DNA of 64,000 bases from Auritidibacter sp. Marseille-P8566 (GTDB lineage: Bacteria; Actinomycetota; Actinomycetes; Actinomycetales; Microbacteriaceae), in assembly GCA_945895375.1 (NCBI GenBank), contig CAMDEE010000005.1, forward strand, positions 62,001 to 126,000, written 5' to 3'. Each line of letters starts with the position of its first letter. The first letter of the stretch is position 1. Position numbers and translations under genes: made by a program. Positions 43,503 through 52,282 of this stretch are shown here, piece by piece. The notes below the pieces were generated by a model. It saw only the letters and a program-made list of their open reading frames with translations. It was not told where the DNA came from and made no database searches.

Positions 43503-45070
43503 GCCGTTTGAACACCACTGTACTTACACTCAGCCTGGTTGCTGGTGTGGTTGCAGCCACAGCCATTGTTTTTCCTTCAGTGTTTGATGGCGGTGATTCG
43601 GGCCCAACTAAACCTGACGTGAGTTCCACTCCAGCAAATCTAGAAGAGTTCTATTCTCAGAAACCTGTCTGGAATGACTGTGAAGGCAGTAACGCAGACG
43701 CCAGATGTGGATTTATTCAGGTTCCTTTGAACTGGAGCAAACCAGAGCAGGGAAGTATCGACATTGCTGTTGCAATCAATCCAGCAGCTGATCCAGAAAA
43801 CTCCCCTTACCTTCTAATGAACCCTGGGGGACCAGGTTCTAGCGGTAGGCAGTGGGTCACAGAGTATCTAGAGTCTTTGGGTACCGAGTTACTTAGATCT
43901 GAATACAACATAGTTGGCTTTGACCCGAGAGGTGTTGGCAAGAGCACAGCCATCAAATGTTCTGATGATAAAGGCTTATACAAGTTTTACTACGAGCAGT
44001 CTCCTTTCGAGTACGGCAGTGCTAAAGATCTTGAATACTCCAAACAATCAATCGCTTATTTTGGTGCAGCATGTTTGGAGAACACCGGAGATCTATTAGG
44101 ACACGTAGATACTTCGTCTGCAGCTAAAGACATGGACATCATTAGAGCAGTTCTAGGTAGCGACAAACTCAACTACTTAGGTTTCTCCTATGGAACCCTT
44201 CTGGGGACTACCTATGCAACTTACTTCCCTGAGAACGTTGGCAGATTTGTGTTGGATGGGGTGGTTGATCCAACTTCAACGTCTTCGGAAGACTCCTTGA
44301 ACCAGCTAATTGGTTTTGAGTCAGCAATGCGTTCATACCTAAAAGACTGCATCGACAATTCTTCTAACTGCCCATTCGATGGTCTAACAGTTGATCAAGC
44401 TATGGACAAGGTCGGTAGAGACTTTTTGGCAGTTCTTGAAAAAGGCCCGGTTGCCACCTCTGAAAGAAACCGAGAACTATCTCTGAATTCAGGTTTCACT
44501 GGAATGATTGCAGCACTTTACTCTGAGAGTTCATGGCAGTATCTGACCCAAGCCTTTAACGAGTTCTTTGACAAGAGCGACCGTGATGGAAGAGTGTTCC
44601 TTGTTCTTGCTGATTCATACTTCAACTACGACAGTGGTTCAGGAACGTTTGCTTCTAACGCTAATGAAGCGTTCAAGGCAATCTCATGTATTGATGGACG
44701 TGAATCAGATGACCCGGAGTCAATGAAGGCTCAGAACGAACTTGTGCAAAAGACAAGCAAGGTCTTTGGCAAATACTGGCAGTATGGCGGTCTTGCTTGT
44801 AACAAGTGGCCATTCGATGTGAAGAAGGGCCCAAGCGATTATTCAGCTAAGGGTGCTCCAACCATGCTAGTAATTGGAACAACCAATGATCCTGCTACTC
44901 CTTACTCACAGGCGAAGAAGCTATCTAATGAGGTTTTGGAGAAGGGCTACCTTCTGACTTACGATGGAGAAGGACACACTGCTTATGGTTCTACCAATAG
45001 TTGTGTTGATTCAACAGTCGATGATTTCCTAATCACTGGCAAGTTACCTAAAACAGAAAAGACCTGCTAG
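43499..45070 (+). CDS. Alpha/beta hydrolase, TAP-like peptidase (exported)
   Basis: A 523-residue protein with an N-terminal helix (VLTLSLVAGVVAATAIVF) and an extracytoplasmic alpha/beta hydrolase. Oxyanion segment NPGGPGSSGRQW, nucleophile elbow LGFSYGTLLG, catalytic Asp in TTNDPATPY and His in EGHTAYG are visible. It matches the actinobacterial SlpD/TAP tripeptidyl-type family with a TAP-like C-terminal domain. It probably removes short peptides from substrates outside the cell. It is coupled to holB by ATGA. Confidence 0.9.
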   Translation: MSRLNTTVLTLSLVAGVVAATAIVFPSVFDGGDSGPTKPDVSSTPANLEEFYSQKPVWNDCEGSNADARCGFIQVPLNWSKPEQGSIDIAVAINPAADPENSPYLLMNPGGPGSSGRQWVTEYLESLGTELLRSEYNIVGFDPRGVGKSTAIKCSDDKGLYKFYYEQSPFEYGSAKDLEYSKQSIAYFGAACLENTGDLLGHVDTSSAAKDMDIIRAVLGSDKLNYLGFSYGTLLGTTYATYFPENVGRFVLDGVVDPTSTSSEDSLNQLIGFESAMRSYLKDCIDNSSNCPFDGLTVDQAMDKVGRDFLAVLEKGPVATSERNRELSLNSGFTGMIAALYSESSWQYLTQAFNEFFDKSDRDGRVFLVLADSYFNYDSGSGTFASNANEAFKAISCIDGRESDDPESMKAQNELVQKTSKVFGKYWQYGGLACNKWPFDVKKGPSDYSAKGAPTMLVIGTTNDPATPYSQAKKLSNEVLEKGYLLTYDGEGHTAYGSTNSCVDSTVDDFLITGKLPKTEKTC

Positions 45071-45075
45071 GCCTA

Positions 45076-45987
45076 ATGCCAAACAATAGATTTCAAGAAG
45101 CATATTCCAAAAGATTCCGAGCTCTTCTCTCAAACGAACCGACAGGCACACCGCCTTGGCTTGATGTGATTGCCAAAGGTGAAACAGGCGGCTTGTTTCT
45201 TCCAACCGATGGCCCTTGGGTCGTGCATAGAGATTTTGGAACTCTAGTTGGTGGAATTAGAGCTCTACTTCTTCAAGCACTTCACCCAGGCACATTAGCT
45301 GGTGTTGCTCAGCACTCTAGGTATGAGCAGGATGCATTAGGTAGATTAGCTGGCACTATTCGTTGGCTCACTGTTACTACCTTTGGTTCTCACGAAGCCG
45401 TTGCAGGAGAAGCAAGTCGAGTCAATCGCCTGCATGATCGAGTCAAGGGTGAGTACACCAAGACTTCGGGAGAGACTCTTTCCTACAAAGCTAAAGACAC
45501 AGATCTCTTGCTTTGGGTGCACGTTGCCTTCACTGATTCATTTCTAACCTGTCACCTTGACTACGCGTGGCGTCAGATTCCAGGTGGAGCAGATGGCTAC
45601 GTTGACCAGTGGGCTAAATCAGTTGAACCTCTTGGGCTATCTCGAGTCCCACACTCAAGAGCAGAGCTCGACCAAGAAATCAGAGGCTTTTATGATCGCA
45701 ATGAACTTCGAGTTGATGAAACAACTCAGAAGGTCATCAAGTTCATTAGAAAGCCAGGCTTACCGCTTCTAGTTAGACCAATTTACAAACTGCTCTTTGC
45801 AGCGGCAGTAGTTTCTCTTCGCCCAGAGCACAGAAAGATGCTTGGACTTAGAACCCTGCCGAAGTGGCTAGTTGTCCCTGTAACCAGATTTACTCTACGA
45901 ACTTTACAGATTTTGATTGGCCCTGATTCCCCTATTGAAGACGGGGCACTTGCTAGATTGCGTCGATTAGGCATTATTTCTCAATAA
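45076..45987 (+). CDS. Oxygenase MpaB family protein (DUF2236)
   Basis: A 303-residue member of the DUF2236 family, related to latex-clearing protein and MpaB oxygenases. The family core RALLLQALHPGTLAGVAQHS, RLAGTIRWLTVTTFGS and HVAFTDSFLTCHLDY carries the histidines that bind haem b in the characterised members. The role here is unknown; it may oxidise a lipid or terpenoid. It begins five bases after the TAP-like gene stop, and a terminator hairpin follows it. Confidence 0.87.
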   Translation: MPNNRFQEAYSKRFRALLSNEPTGTPPWLDVIAKGETGGLFLPTDGPWVVHRDFGTLVGGIRALLLQALHPGTLAGVAQHSRYEQDALGRLAGTIRWLTVTTFGSHEAVAGEASRVNRLHDRVKGEYTKTSGETLSYKAKDTDLLLWVHVAFTDSFLTCHLDYAWRQIPGGADGYVDQWAKSVEPLGLSRVPHSRAELDQEIRGFYDRNELRVDETTQKVIKFIRKPGLPLLVRPIYKLLFAAAVVSLRPEHRKMLGLRTLPKWLVVPVTRFTLRTLQILIGPDSPIEDGALARLRRLGIISQ

Positions 45988-46021
45988 ATCCGGCCTCTAT
46001 TCCCACCAAAGTTATCGAGAT

Positions 46022-46043
46022 TAGTCCCCCAAAGTGGGGACTA
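46022..46043 (+). terminator. Terminator-like hairpin after the MpaB-family gene
   Basis: TAGTCCCC (46022-46029) pairs with GGGGACTA (46036-46043), loop CAAAGT, followed by TGTCTTT. A -10-like TATAGT (46088-46093) for the next gene lies downstream. Confidence 0.65.
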
Positions 46044-46109
46044 TGTCTTTCGCAAATACAGTGAAATTCTTTTGGAAGAATCATTCTTATAGTCCAGTAA
46101 GGGGAAGAC

Positions 46110-47255
46110 ATGAGCACAGATTTCCAAGACCAACCTGTGATTGCAACGAAACCAAGGGCAAGCACAAAGACGATCGTTGCCCGAGTGATTGGCTTTACCT
46201 GCTTGAGCACACTGCTGATTCCTATTGGGCTCTTTCTCCTAATAGTGGGCTACAACAACAATCTAAATAGCCAAATGAACCCAACTCCAGCCCCATCTGT
46301 GCAGGAATTGAGTCCTAAAGCTACAGAATATCTAGCTCAGGTCACTGACAATATGGCTTTGTTGCCGAGTTTTAACGAACCCATGTCTGCGGTCTTCAAT
46401 CGTGGCTTACCATGCCTAGAAGGATGGGAATCTCCAGATGTTTGTTTACTTTCGACAAGCGACAAATTCCCAGTAGAGCAGCACGCACAAATCTGTAGTG
46501 AAGTAATAGCTTTTGCTAAACAACTTGGTGGAACTGAGGATTCAGTGCCAGGCGAGACTCAGATGCAAAAACTTTCTGACAATTCACAAGCTCGTTGTGA
46601 AGCCGTGATGAATTCATATCCAAGAAGTGTTGGCTGGGGTTGGTTCTCACCCGCTTACTTCATCCAGGGTGAGGCATCTAACGGAGCGCCATTTGCTATT
46701 CAGTTGAGCGCAACCCAATTATCACCAGTAAATTACTCAGAAGCTTTACCTGAGATGAACAAAGACACTAGAAAGCTCGCTAAAGAGAACTACGAATACA
46801 GCATCGTGACCTCTACAAACTATGACACCCCTGATCCTATTGATTCGATTCCAGACTATTCAGATAGCAAAGTTCAGTTAGCGGCAATGCTAGACACCAT
46901 TGCGTACTACAGACGTTCTAATCAAGAACTACCTGTATTCAACGCAGACTTTGCTAGAAACATGATTATCGAATACAAATCAAAATTCAGATTCGATGGA
47001 CAAGTGGAAGCCTTTGAAGACTCAAAAGGTGAGGTTCACTGGGTTTACTTCAATGACCCAGGCAAGCTAGAAGTTTGTGTTTCAGTGGGACGCAGCATTT
47101 CTGAGTTCTCAGTTGTGGCTGAAGACTCTTTGTCTGGAATGCTTGAATCTGGTCTGCCAGGTGGAGGTGTTGAGTTGATGGGCGTAGGCAAGGAAATCAA
47201 ATCCTTCACTGAAAAGCACGTCTTCGGAGACTACAAAAAAGGAAGCTGTAAGTAA
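46110..47255 (+). CDS. Membrane-anchored protein of unknown function
   Basis: A 381-residue protein: a cytoplasmic N-terminus of about 22 residues, one membrane helix (ARVIGFTCLSTLLIPIGLFL) and a large exported domain with six or more cysteines (PCLEGW, VCLLS, QICSEV, ARCEAV, EVCVSV, GSCK). No family is recognised. AAGGGGAAG precedes the ATG. It lies between the MpaB-family gene and the end of the catabolic operon, and no link to either is evident. Confidence 0.6.
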   Translation: MSTDFQDQPVIATKPRASTKTIVARVIGFTCLSTLLIPIGLFLLIVGYNNNLNSQMNPTPAPSVQELSPKATEYLAQVTDNMALLPSFNEPMSAVFNRGLPCLEGWESPDVCLLSTSDKFPVEQHAQICSEVIAFAKQLGGTEDSVPGETQMQKLSDNSQARCEAVMNSYPRSVGWGWFSPAYFIQGEASNGAPFAIQLSATQLSPVNYSEALPEMNKDTRKLAKENYEYSIVTSTNYDTPDPIDSIPDYSDSKVQLAAMLDTIAYYRRSNQELPVFNADFARNMIIEYKSKFRFDGQVEAFEDSKGEVHWVYFNDPGKLEVCVSVGRSISEFSVVAEDSLSGMLESGLPGGGVELMGVGKEIKSFTEKHVFGDYKKGSCK

Positions 47256-47262
47256 GGGAAGG

Positions 47263-47511
47263 CTAGTTACCCGTTGATTGAGCAAGAATCAGCTTTGCTC
47301 GATGCAGTCTTGTTACTAGTTCTGCCTGTCTGATACCAAGGTCTTGAGAGACATCGCTCATGGTTCTTTTCTCAATGAGCAAACCGTGAGCCACATGCTT
47401 CAAAGCTTCAGGTAGGGCACTTACTGCAGCCTCTAGTTCTTTAGGGGATAGGTGGCTAAGGTCTGGTTCATTCTCTTCAAAGGTGACATCTAGATCGAAT
47501 TCGTTTGACAT
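47263..47511 (-). CDS. Small HTH protein resembling sigma-70 region 4
   Basis: An 82-residue acidic protein whose C-terminal half (EALKHVAHGLLIEKRTMSDV, SQDLGIRQAELVTRLHRAK) resembles the helix-turn-helix of sigma-70 region 4 or a LuxR-type domain. It lacks sigma region 2. It is the last gene of the leftward catabolic operon, nine bases after the ferredoxin-reductase gene, so it may regulate the cluster or be a small accessory protein. The fold is inferred from pattern only. Confidence 0.68.
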   Translation of the reverse strand: MSNEFDLDVTFEENEPDLSHLSPKELEAAVSALPEALKHVAHGLLIEKRTMSDVSQDLGIRQAELVTRLHRAKLILAQSTGN

Positions 47512-47520
47512 GGTTTTCTC

Positions 47521-48720
47521 CTATATGAACTTAGCTCGGTAACTTTGCACAACACTTCTCATTCCAATTCCACAAACCCCAACCAACTGCTCGCCTCTGT
47601 GATATTCAAATACACATTCACCAGAAACATCGCCAGCTACCAAGGTGACTTTATCCGCTAATGACAACGAACCAAAAGCCAGTAGGTGAATGTCGTACTG
47701 ATCACTCCAGAACGATGGGACTGGCTTGAACTGGTCTTGGACTAATGATTCAAACTTCTCATCCTGGTTTAGTTGAGCAGCTATCACAGCAGCTGCTCGT
47801 TTAGCAGTTTCAGTTGGGATGTTCCAGTGTTCAACTCTTCTTGGAACATCATCAAAGATAGGGTTGGTAAATCTGGCAACATCGCCGATTGCATAGACGT
47901 TAGGAGCAACGTTGCCTGATGTGCTGATAGCTCTCATAGCGCTATCAACCAAGACCCCATCGGTTAGATCGATGTTGGTGCTTTCCAGCCACTCAGTATT
48001 TGAATGAGAGCCAATTGCTTCAATCAAAACATCGCACTTTATGGCGCTGCCGTCATCAATTTGAACTTCACTGATTTTTGTCTCTCCAGAAACGCCTGTC
48101 ACCGAACGGTTTAGAAGAAAGCGAACACCTTCTGCTTCATGCCTTAGCTGCATTTGCCTGGCTAATTCAGTTCCTAGGGGTCTAAGCATTGGGTGTGCTG
48201 AGTTATGAACCACGGTCACATCGCAACCCAACTTGGCTGCTGTTGCTGCTACCTCACAGCCAATGAAGCCTCCACCAACAATCACAACATCAGCACCAGG
48301 TGTTAGTTCTGCTCTTAGGTTGATGGCATCATCCAAGGTTCTTAGGGCATGCCTACCGGCTAGATCACCGTTAGCAAGGTTTAGTCTTTTTGGTCTTAGT
48401 CCAGTTGCAATCACTAGGGCAGAGTATGGATGCACCATACCTGAACTGTCTGCAACAGTGTTGTGTTCTTGATCGACTGAAACTGCTCTAGTTCCTAAGA
48501 CCCAGTTCACATCAGCTGTTGCTGCTCTTTCCTCAAAAGCAACCGCTTCGTGAGTAACTTCGTTGGCTAGAACTTCTTTAGATAGGGGAGGTCTGTTGTA
48601 TGGCTTGTGAGCTTCCTCACCAATAACGGTGATAGCTCCAAGGTAACCAAATCGTCGTAGTGATTCAGCTGTGCGCAATCCACCCATGGACGCACCAACT
48701 ATTACTACGGGATGGTTCAT
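47521..48720 (-). CDS. FAD-dependent ferredoxin reductase
   Basis: A 399-residue reductase of the rhodocoxin/putidaredoxin-reductase type. The FAD motif is VIVGASMGGLRTAESLRRFG (residues 6-25) and the NAD(P) motif is VVIVGGGFIGCEVAATAAKL (about 145-165). VYAIGDVARF completes the FAD site and a C-terminal dimerisation domain follows. It passes electrons from NAD(P)H to the ferredoxin encoded just upstream, and on to an oxygenase, most likely the P450 at 53598-54845. Confidence 0.92.
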   Translation of the reverse strand: MNHPVVIVGASMGGLRTAESLRRFGYLGAITVIGEEAHKPYNRPPLSKEVLANEVTHEAVAFEERAATADVNWVLGTRAVSVDQEHNTVADSSGMVHPYSALVIATGLRPKRLNLANGDLAGRHALRTLDDAINLRAELTPGADVVIVGGGFIGCEVAATAAKLGCDVTVVHNSAHPMLRPLGTELARQMQLRHEAEGVRFLLNRSVTGVSGETKISEVQIDDGSAIKCDVLIEAIGSHSNTEWLESTNIDLTDGVLVDSAMRAISTSGNVAPNVYAIGDVARFTNPIFDDVPRRVEHWNIPTETAKRAAAVIAAQLNQDEKFESLVQDQFKPVPSFWSDQYDIHLLAFGSLSLADKVTLVAGDVSGECVFEYHRGEQLVGVCGIGMRSVVQSYRAKFI

Positions 48721-48723
48721 GTT

Positions 48724-48915
48724 CTATTCGACGATACGGATTGCTTGCATTGGGCAGACATCAATAGCTGCCTCAATGTTTGCTCGCTCTGAATCATCAG
48801 CCTCTGCTGTGTATTCGAGCTTGTCATCTGAGTTCAAACGAAAGATGTCTGGTGCTTCAAAAACACACTGTCCGTAGTGCTGGCACTTAGTCATATCAAC
48901 TTCGACTTTAATCAT
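48724..48915 (-). CDS. 3Fe-4S-type ferredoxin
   Basis: A 63-residue ferredoxin. Three cluster cysteines are visible: C11, C17 and C54 (followed by P). The middle position, normally a fourth cysteine, is Y14, so a 3Fe-4S cluster is expected. Such ferredoxins are the usual redox partners of actinobacterial P450s. The gene is three bases from the reductase gene. Confidence 0.93.
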   Translation of the reverse strand: MIKVEVDMTKCQHYGQCVFEAPDIFRLNSDDKLEYTAEADDSERANIEAAIDVCPMQAIRIVE

Positions 48916-48918
48916 TTG

Positions 48919-49797
48919 CTATTCCTTCTCTACAACTGTTGACGGGTAAAGATCTTTAGATGGAGTTCTGATTCCTCTAAACTCCCAGTCGCCACCAAGG
49001 GCTGTTGAAACTACCTCTTCTGAAGAAGTTGGTTGAGCACCAACATCGGTACGAATACCGGTTGGGCCTTCAACGATGTGGTTGGTAAGTTTTCCAAGTC
49101 CTTCAACTTCAACCTCAACAACATCGCCTGGTTCAACAGGTCTGGAGTTAGCTGGAGTTCCAGAGAACAGCATATCGCCTGGTACCAATGTGATTGTTCT
49201 TGCGATATCTGCAACTAGGTAGTGCATATCCCATTCCATGTTGTCGGTGTTATCTTCTTGCTTCACAACTCCATTGACATAGGTTCTGATGAACTTATTT
49301 CTAAAGTCCCAGTCAGTAACCAAACCAGGACCTACTGGAGCTAGAGTGTCTGAACCTTTGACTCGAAGCATTGAGCCAGCATCAGTATCTCTGAAGTCAT
49401 GAAGACCAAAGTCATTACCGATGGTGTATCCAGCGATGTATTCGCCTGCTTCTTCAGGAGAGATGTTTCGACAGGTCTTACCAATAACAATTACAATCTC
49501 ACCCTCATAGTTCAACCACTTCAAACCAGCAGGTCTAACTACAGCACCGTTGTGTGAGTTTAGAGCGGTGATTGGCTTGTGGAAGTAAGTAGGAGCTGGT
49601 GGCAACTTGGTCATGAACTCTTGAGTTCTAGAGTCGTAGTTCAAGTGCACAGCGATGATCTTGGTTGGTTCAACAGGAGGTAAGTGAATAGCATCCTTGA
49701 TAGCAACAACACGGCCATCACCTGCAACTAGATTCTCACCGTTGCGCTCGACTAGAGTCGGGTATCCCTCAATCAGGATTCTTCTAAATTCAGTCAC
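48919..49797 (-). CDS. Fumarylacetoacetate hydrolase family protein (HpaG/HpcE-like)
   Basis: A 292-residue enzyme of the FAH superfamily. Metal-binding and active-site motifs are YEGEIVIVIGK and GYTIGNDFGLHDFRD; LFSGTPANSRPVEPGDVVEVE is the C-terminal signature. Relatives include HpaG decarboxylase/isomerase and 2-hydroxyhepta-2,4-diene-dioate isomerase, acting on ring-cleavage products, which suits the context. The start is GTG 49797, overlapping the dioxygenase stop by eight bases. A longer frame (from 49887) reads through that gene. Confidence 0.87.
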   Translation of the reverse strand: MTEFRRILIEGYPTLVERNGENLVAGDGRVVAIKDAIHLPPVEPTKIIAVHLNYDSRTQEFMTKLPPAPTYFHKPITALNSHNGAVVRPAGLKWLNYEGEIVIVIGKTCRNISPEEAGEYIAGYTIGNDFGLHDFRDTDAGSMLRVKGSDTLAPVGPGLVTDWDFRNKFIRTYVNGVVKQEDNTDNMEWDMHYLVADIARTITLVPGDMLFSGTPANSRPVEPGDVVEVEVEGLGKLTNHIVEGPTGIRTDVGAQPTSSEEVVSTALGGDWEFRGIRTPSKDLYPSTVVEKE

Positions 49798-50701
49798 GAG
49801 AAAGTACCAAGTCCTTAGCCTTAGGGAAGCCACCTTCTGGGCGAGGGAAGTAAACGTGAACTTGACCGGTTCCGATTGAGTTCTCATACTCTGAATACAA
49901 AACGCCCTTAGCGGTGTTTAGTTCTTCGCCGGTAGCACCAGCCATGGCTAGCCAGTGGTAGAAGTTAGCTTCAGGCTTTACCTTTGAGAACTCAGGCATT
50001 GTTTCTAGAATCTTGCCGTGCTCGCCATTCTTCATCCATTCAAGTCTTTCGTAATCCATCTCACGAGCAAGATCTGAGTAGATGTGCTTCGGATCTGATG
50101 CCTCATGCTTACGAAGATCACGGAGCTTATAGAAAGTGTGTGAAAGAGCACCAGAGGCAAGTAGTAATACTTTTCTATCACTATCTCTAATTGCTTCGCC
50201 AAGAGCACGGCCTGCTCTTAGGAAATCTTCGTGAGTTCCTGTCTGGCAAACAGACATTGAAATCCACTTCTTGTCATCTAGGCCTCTACCTAGGTAGTGC
50301 CAAAGGTTTACTGTTGCGTAGAAGATAGGCAGGTGTGGATCTGCAATAGGTGTTACCCAAGTACCGTTCTTCTCTGCATAGTTCGCTACTGAGTTAGCAA
50401 GCTCAGGATCACCCTTCATTGCATAAGGAATCTGAGACATGCCTCTAGGTAGTTCTTCAGAAGTAAACAGACCTGATCGCTCTGCTGCTGAGGTAATAAC
50501 AAATTCAACGGTTGTTGCCCAGTGGCTGTCTAGAACGACTACTGTGTCATAGTCCAGAGTCTCAAAAACATCTTTACGAAGTTTCTTTAGTCCTGGAACT
50601 AGAGAAAGCTCTTTACCCTCATTGAGGTCGTATCGAACTGCCTCAGGCAACATGATTGTTGGTACGTGAGCTAAGAGTGCTGCTCCTACTACTTCTCCCA
50701 T
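49790..50701 (-). CDS. Extradiol ring-cleavage dioxygenase, class III (HpaD-like)
   Basis: A 303-residue member of the LigB superfamily, similar to 3,4-dihydroxyphenylacetate 2,3-dioxygenase. Iron-ligand and active-site segments are LLAHVPTIML, VVLDSHWATTVEFV, and LLASGALSHTFYKLRDL; the end GTGQVHVYFPRPEG matches HpaD. It should open a catechol ring next to the hydroxyls using Fe(II) and O2. The natural catechol here is unknown. The gene is in the middle of the six-gene operon. Confidence 0.88.
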   Translation of the reverse strand: MGEVVGAALLAHVPTIMLPEAVRYDLNEGKELSLVPGLKKLRKDVFETLDYDTVVVLDSHWATTVEFVITSAAERSGLFTSEELPRGMSQIPYAMKGDPELANSVANYAEKNGTWVTPIADPHLPIFYATVNLWHYLGRGLDDKKWISMSVCQTGTHEDFLRAGRALGEAIRDSDRKVLLLASGALSHTFYKLRDLRKHEASDPKHIYSDLAREMDYERLEWMKNGEHGKILETMPEFSKVKPEANFYHWLAMAGATGEELNTAKGVLYSEYENSIGTGQVHVYFPRPEGGFPKAKDLVLSRD

Positions 50702-50704
50702 GAT

Positions 50705-52168
50705 CTATTCCTTCCATCCATTAGGTGATACCACTGTGTTCTTTATATCTGCATAGAAATCAAATGACCAGTTACCGCCCTCACGGCCAATACCTGACTT
50801 CTTAGATCCCCCGAAAGGCGCTCTCAGGTCTCTAACAAAGAAGCAGTTGACCCAGATAGTTCCAGCCACAAGTTCTTTAGCAACCCGGTCTGCTCTTGCT
50901 CTATTACCTGAAACAAGGATTGCGGCAAGACCGAACTCTGTGCCATTAGCCATAGCAATAGCCCCCTCGTCAGTCTTGAAGGTCTGCATGCATAGAACTG
51001 GACCAAATACCTCAGAGGTAACAATCTCTGATTTAGGGTCCGGGTTCATAACCAGGGTAGGTCTAAAGTAAAGCCCACCTAGGTCGCTGTTGGGTTCGCC
51101 ACCCATAACGATGTTGGCACCAGTCTCTTTAGCTCTGTCAACAAAGCCCTTTACTCTTTCGAAGTGAACCTGATGAATCTGAGGACCAATCTGAGTTGCT
51201 TCATCTCTTGGGTCACCCTGAATAATCTGTGAAGCCTTTTCTTTGAACTTCAAAGCAAACTCTTCAGCGATGTTCTCGTGAACAAGGATTCTTGTTCCAG
51301 ATAAACAGACCTGACCAGCATTGTCATACTGCTCTACTGCAAGTTCTACTGCTAAATCAACATTTGCATCTTCTAGAACAACACAAGGAGACTTACCACC
51401 TAGCTCAAGGCTTACTGGAGTTAGGTTATCTGCAGCTGCTCTAGCAATAACCTTTGCTGTTGGCACAGAACCAGTAAATGAAATACGTGAGATACCAGGG
51501 TGAGCAACCAGTGCTGCTCCTGCTTCTTTGCCAAAGCCTTGAACAACATTGAAGACTCCATCAGGTATTCCAGCTTTCTTTGTTAGATCAGCAAAGAATG
51601 ATGCACTCAATGGAGTCCACTCAGCAGGCTTGAGGATTACTGTGTCACCAGAAGCTAAAGCAGGACCTATCTTCCAGGTAGCAAGCATTAGTGGAGCATT
51701 CCAAGGAGTAATTAGAGCAGCAACACCTGATGGATCCCAAGAGATCTTGTTTGTGTGTCCTCTAGTTTCAAAGTCTGGGTGATGCAAATCATTGATTGCC
51801 CATTCAGCAAAGAATCTAATGTTCATTGCAACTCTTGGCATAACTCCACGTCTGTGTGATCTCAATAGAGATCCGTTATCCATGGTTTCTAGTTGGGCAA
51901 GAGTTTCAATGTTCTCTTCAACTAGAGAGGCAAGTCTCAAAAGAATCTCACCACGACCTTTAGGTCCAAGAGCTGCCCAAGCAGGGAATGCTTTTCTAGC
52001 TGCTTCAACAGCCATATCAACCTCAAGGGATGTTCCTCTAGAGATCTCACCTAGGAATGATCCATCAACAGGGGAGGTGTTAGTAAAGGTCTCAGCTGAG
52101 GCGACTCTTTGCCCACCAATGTAATGACGGGTATCTATCTTGGTTCCAACAACTTCTATGGTGTTCAA
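50705..52168 (-). CDS. Aldehyde dehydrogenase (HpaE/PuuC-like)
   Basis: A 487-residue NAD(P)-dependent aldehyde dehydrogenase. The proton-transfer glutamate is E255 (LELGGKSP) and the catalytic cysteine is C288 (NAGQVCLSGTR); the substrate-pocket NAPLML region is present. In ring-cleavage operons such enzymes oxidise 2-hydroxymuconic-semialdehyde products. It might alternatively act on gamma-glutamyl-aminoaldehydes, as PuuC does. It starts at TTG 52168 and leads the operon; three bases separate it from the dioxygenase gene. Confidence 0.88.
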   Translation of the reverse strand: MNTIEVVGTKIDTRHYIGGQRVASAETFTNTSPVDGSFLGEISRGTSLEVDMAVEAARKAFPAWAALGPKGRGEILLRLASLVEENIETLAQLETMDNGSLLRSHRRGVMPRVAMNIRFFAEWAINDLHHPDFETRGHTNKISWDPSGVAALITPWNAPLMLATWKIGPALASGDTVILKPAEWTPLSASFFADLTKKAGIPDGVFNVVQGFGKEAGAALVAHPGISRISFTGSVPTAKVIARAAADNLTPVSLELGGKSPCVVLEDANVDLAVELAVEQYDNAGQVCLSGTRILVHENIAEEFALKFKEKASQIIQGDPRDEATQIGPQIHQVHFERVKGFVDRAKETGANIVMGGEPNSDLGGLYFRPTLVMNPDPKSEIVTSEVFGPVLCMQTFKTDEGAIAMANGTEFGLAAILVSGNRARADRVAKELVAGTIWVNCFFVRDLRAPFGGSKKSGIGREGGNWSFDFYADIKNTVVSPNGWKE

Positions 52169-52207
52169 GCCTCTTGTCCTTACCTTTAGCCCTATTCATT
52201 AGGATAC

Positions 52208-52269
52208 TAACGATTAAGATTAGGGCATACTTAAGGGGTATAAACCCTATGTTTCATAACGATTCGTAT
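52208..52269. promoter_or_regulatory. Divergent control region of the ring-cleavage operon and PuuD-like gene
   Basis: TAACGATTAA (52208-52217), ATTAGGGCATA (52219-52229) and TAACGATTCG (52257-52266) lie between the two divergent genes. ATTAGGGCATA recurs at 53502-53512 between marR and the P450 gene; GATTCGTAT (52261-52269) recurs at 53570-53578; TAACGATTAA recurs at 57864-57873. These shared words suggest common regulation. The responsible protein is not known. Confidence 0.5.
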
Positions 52270-52282
52270 AAGGAGCAGGTCC

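Noticed and set aside
45974-46210. 78-codon minus-strand frame
   Set aside because: It overlaps the terminator hairpin and the start of a supported plus-strand gene and shows no family features.
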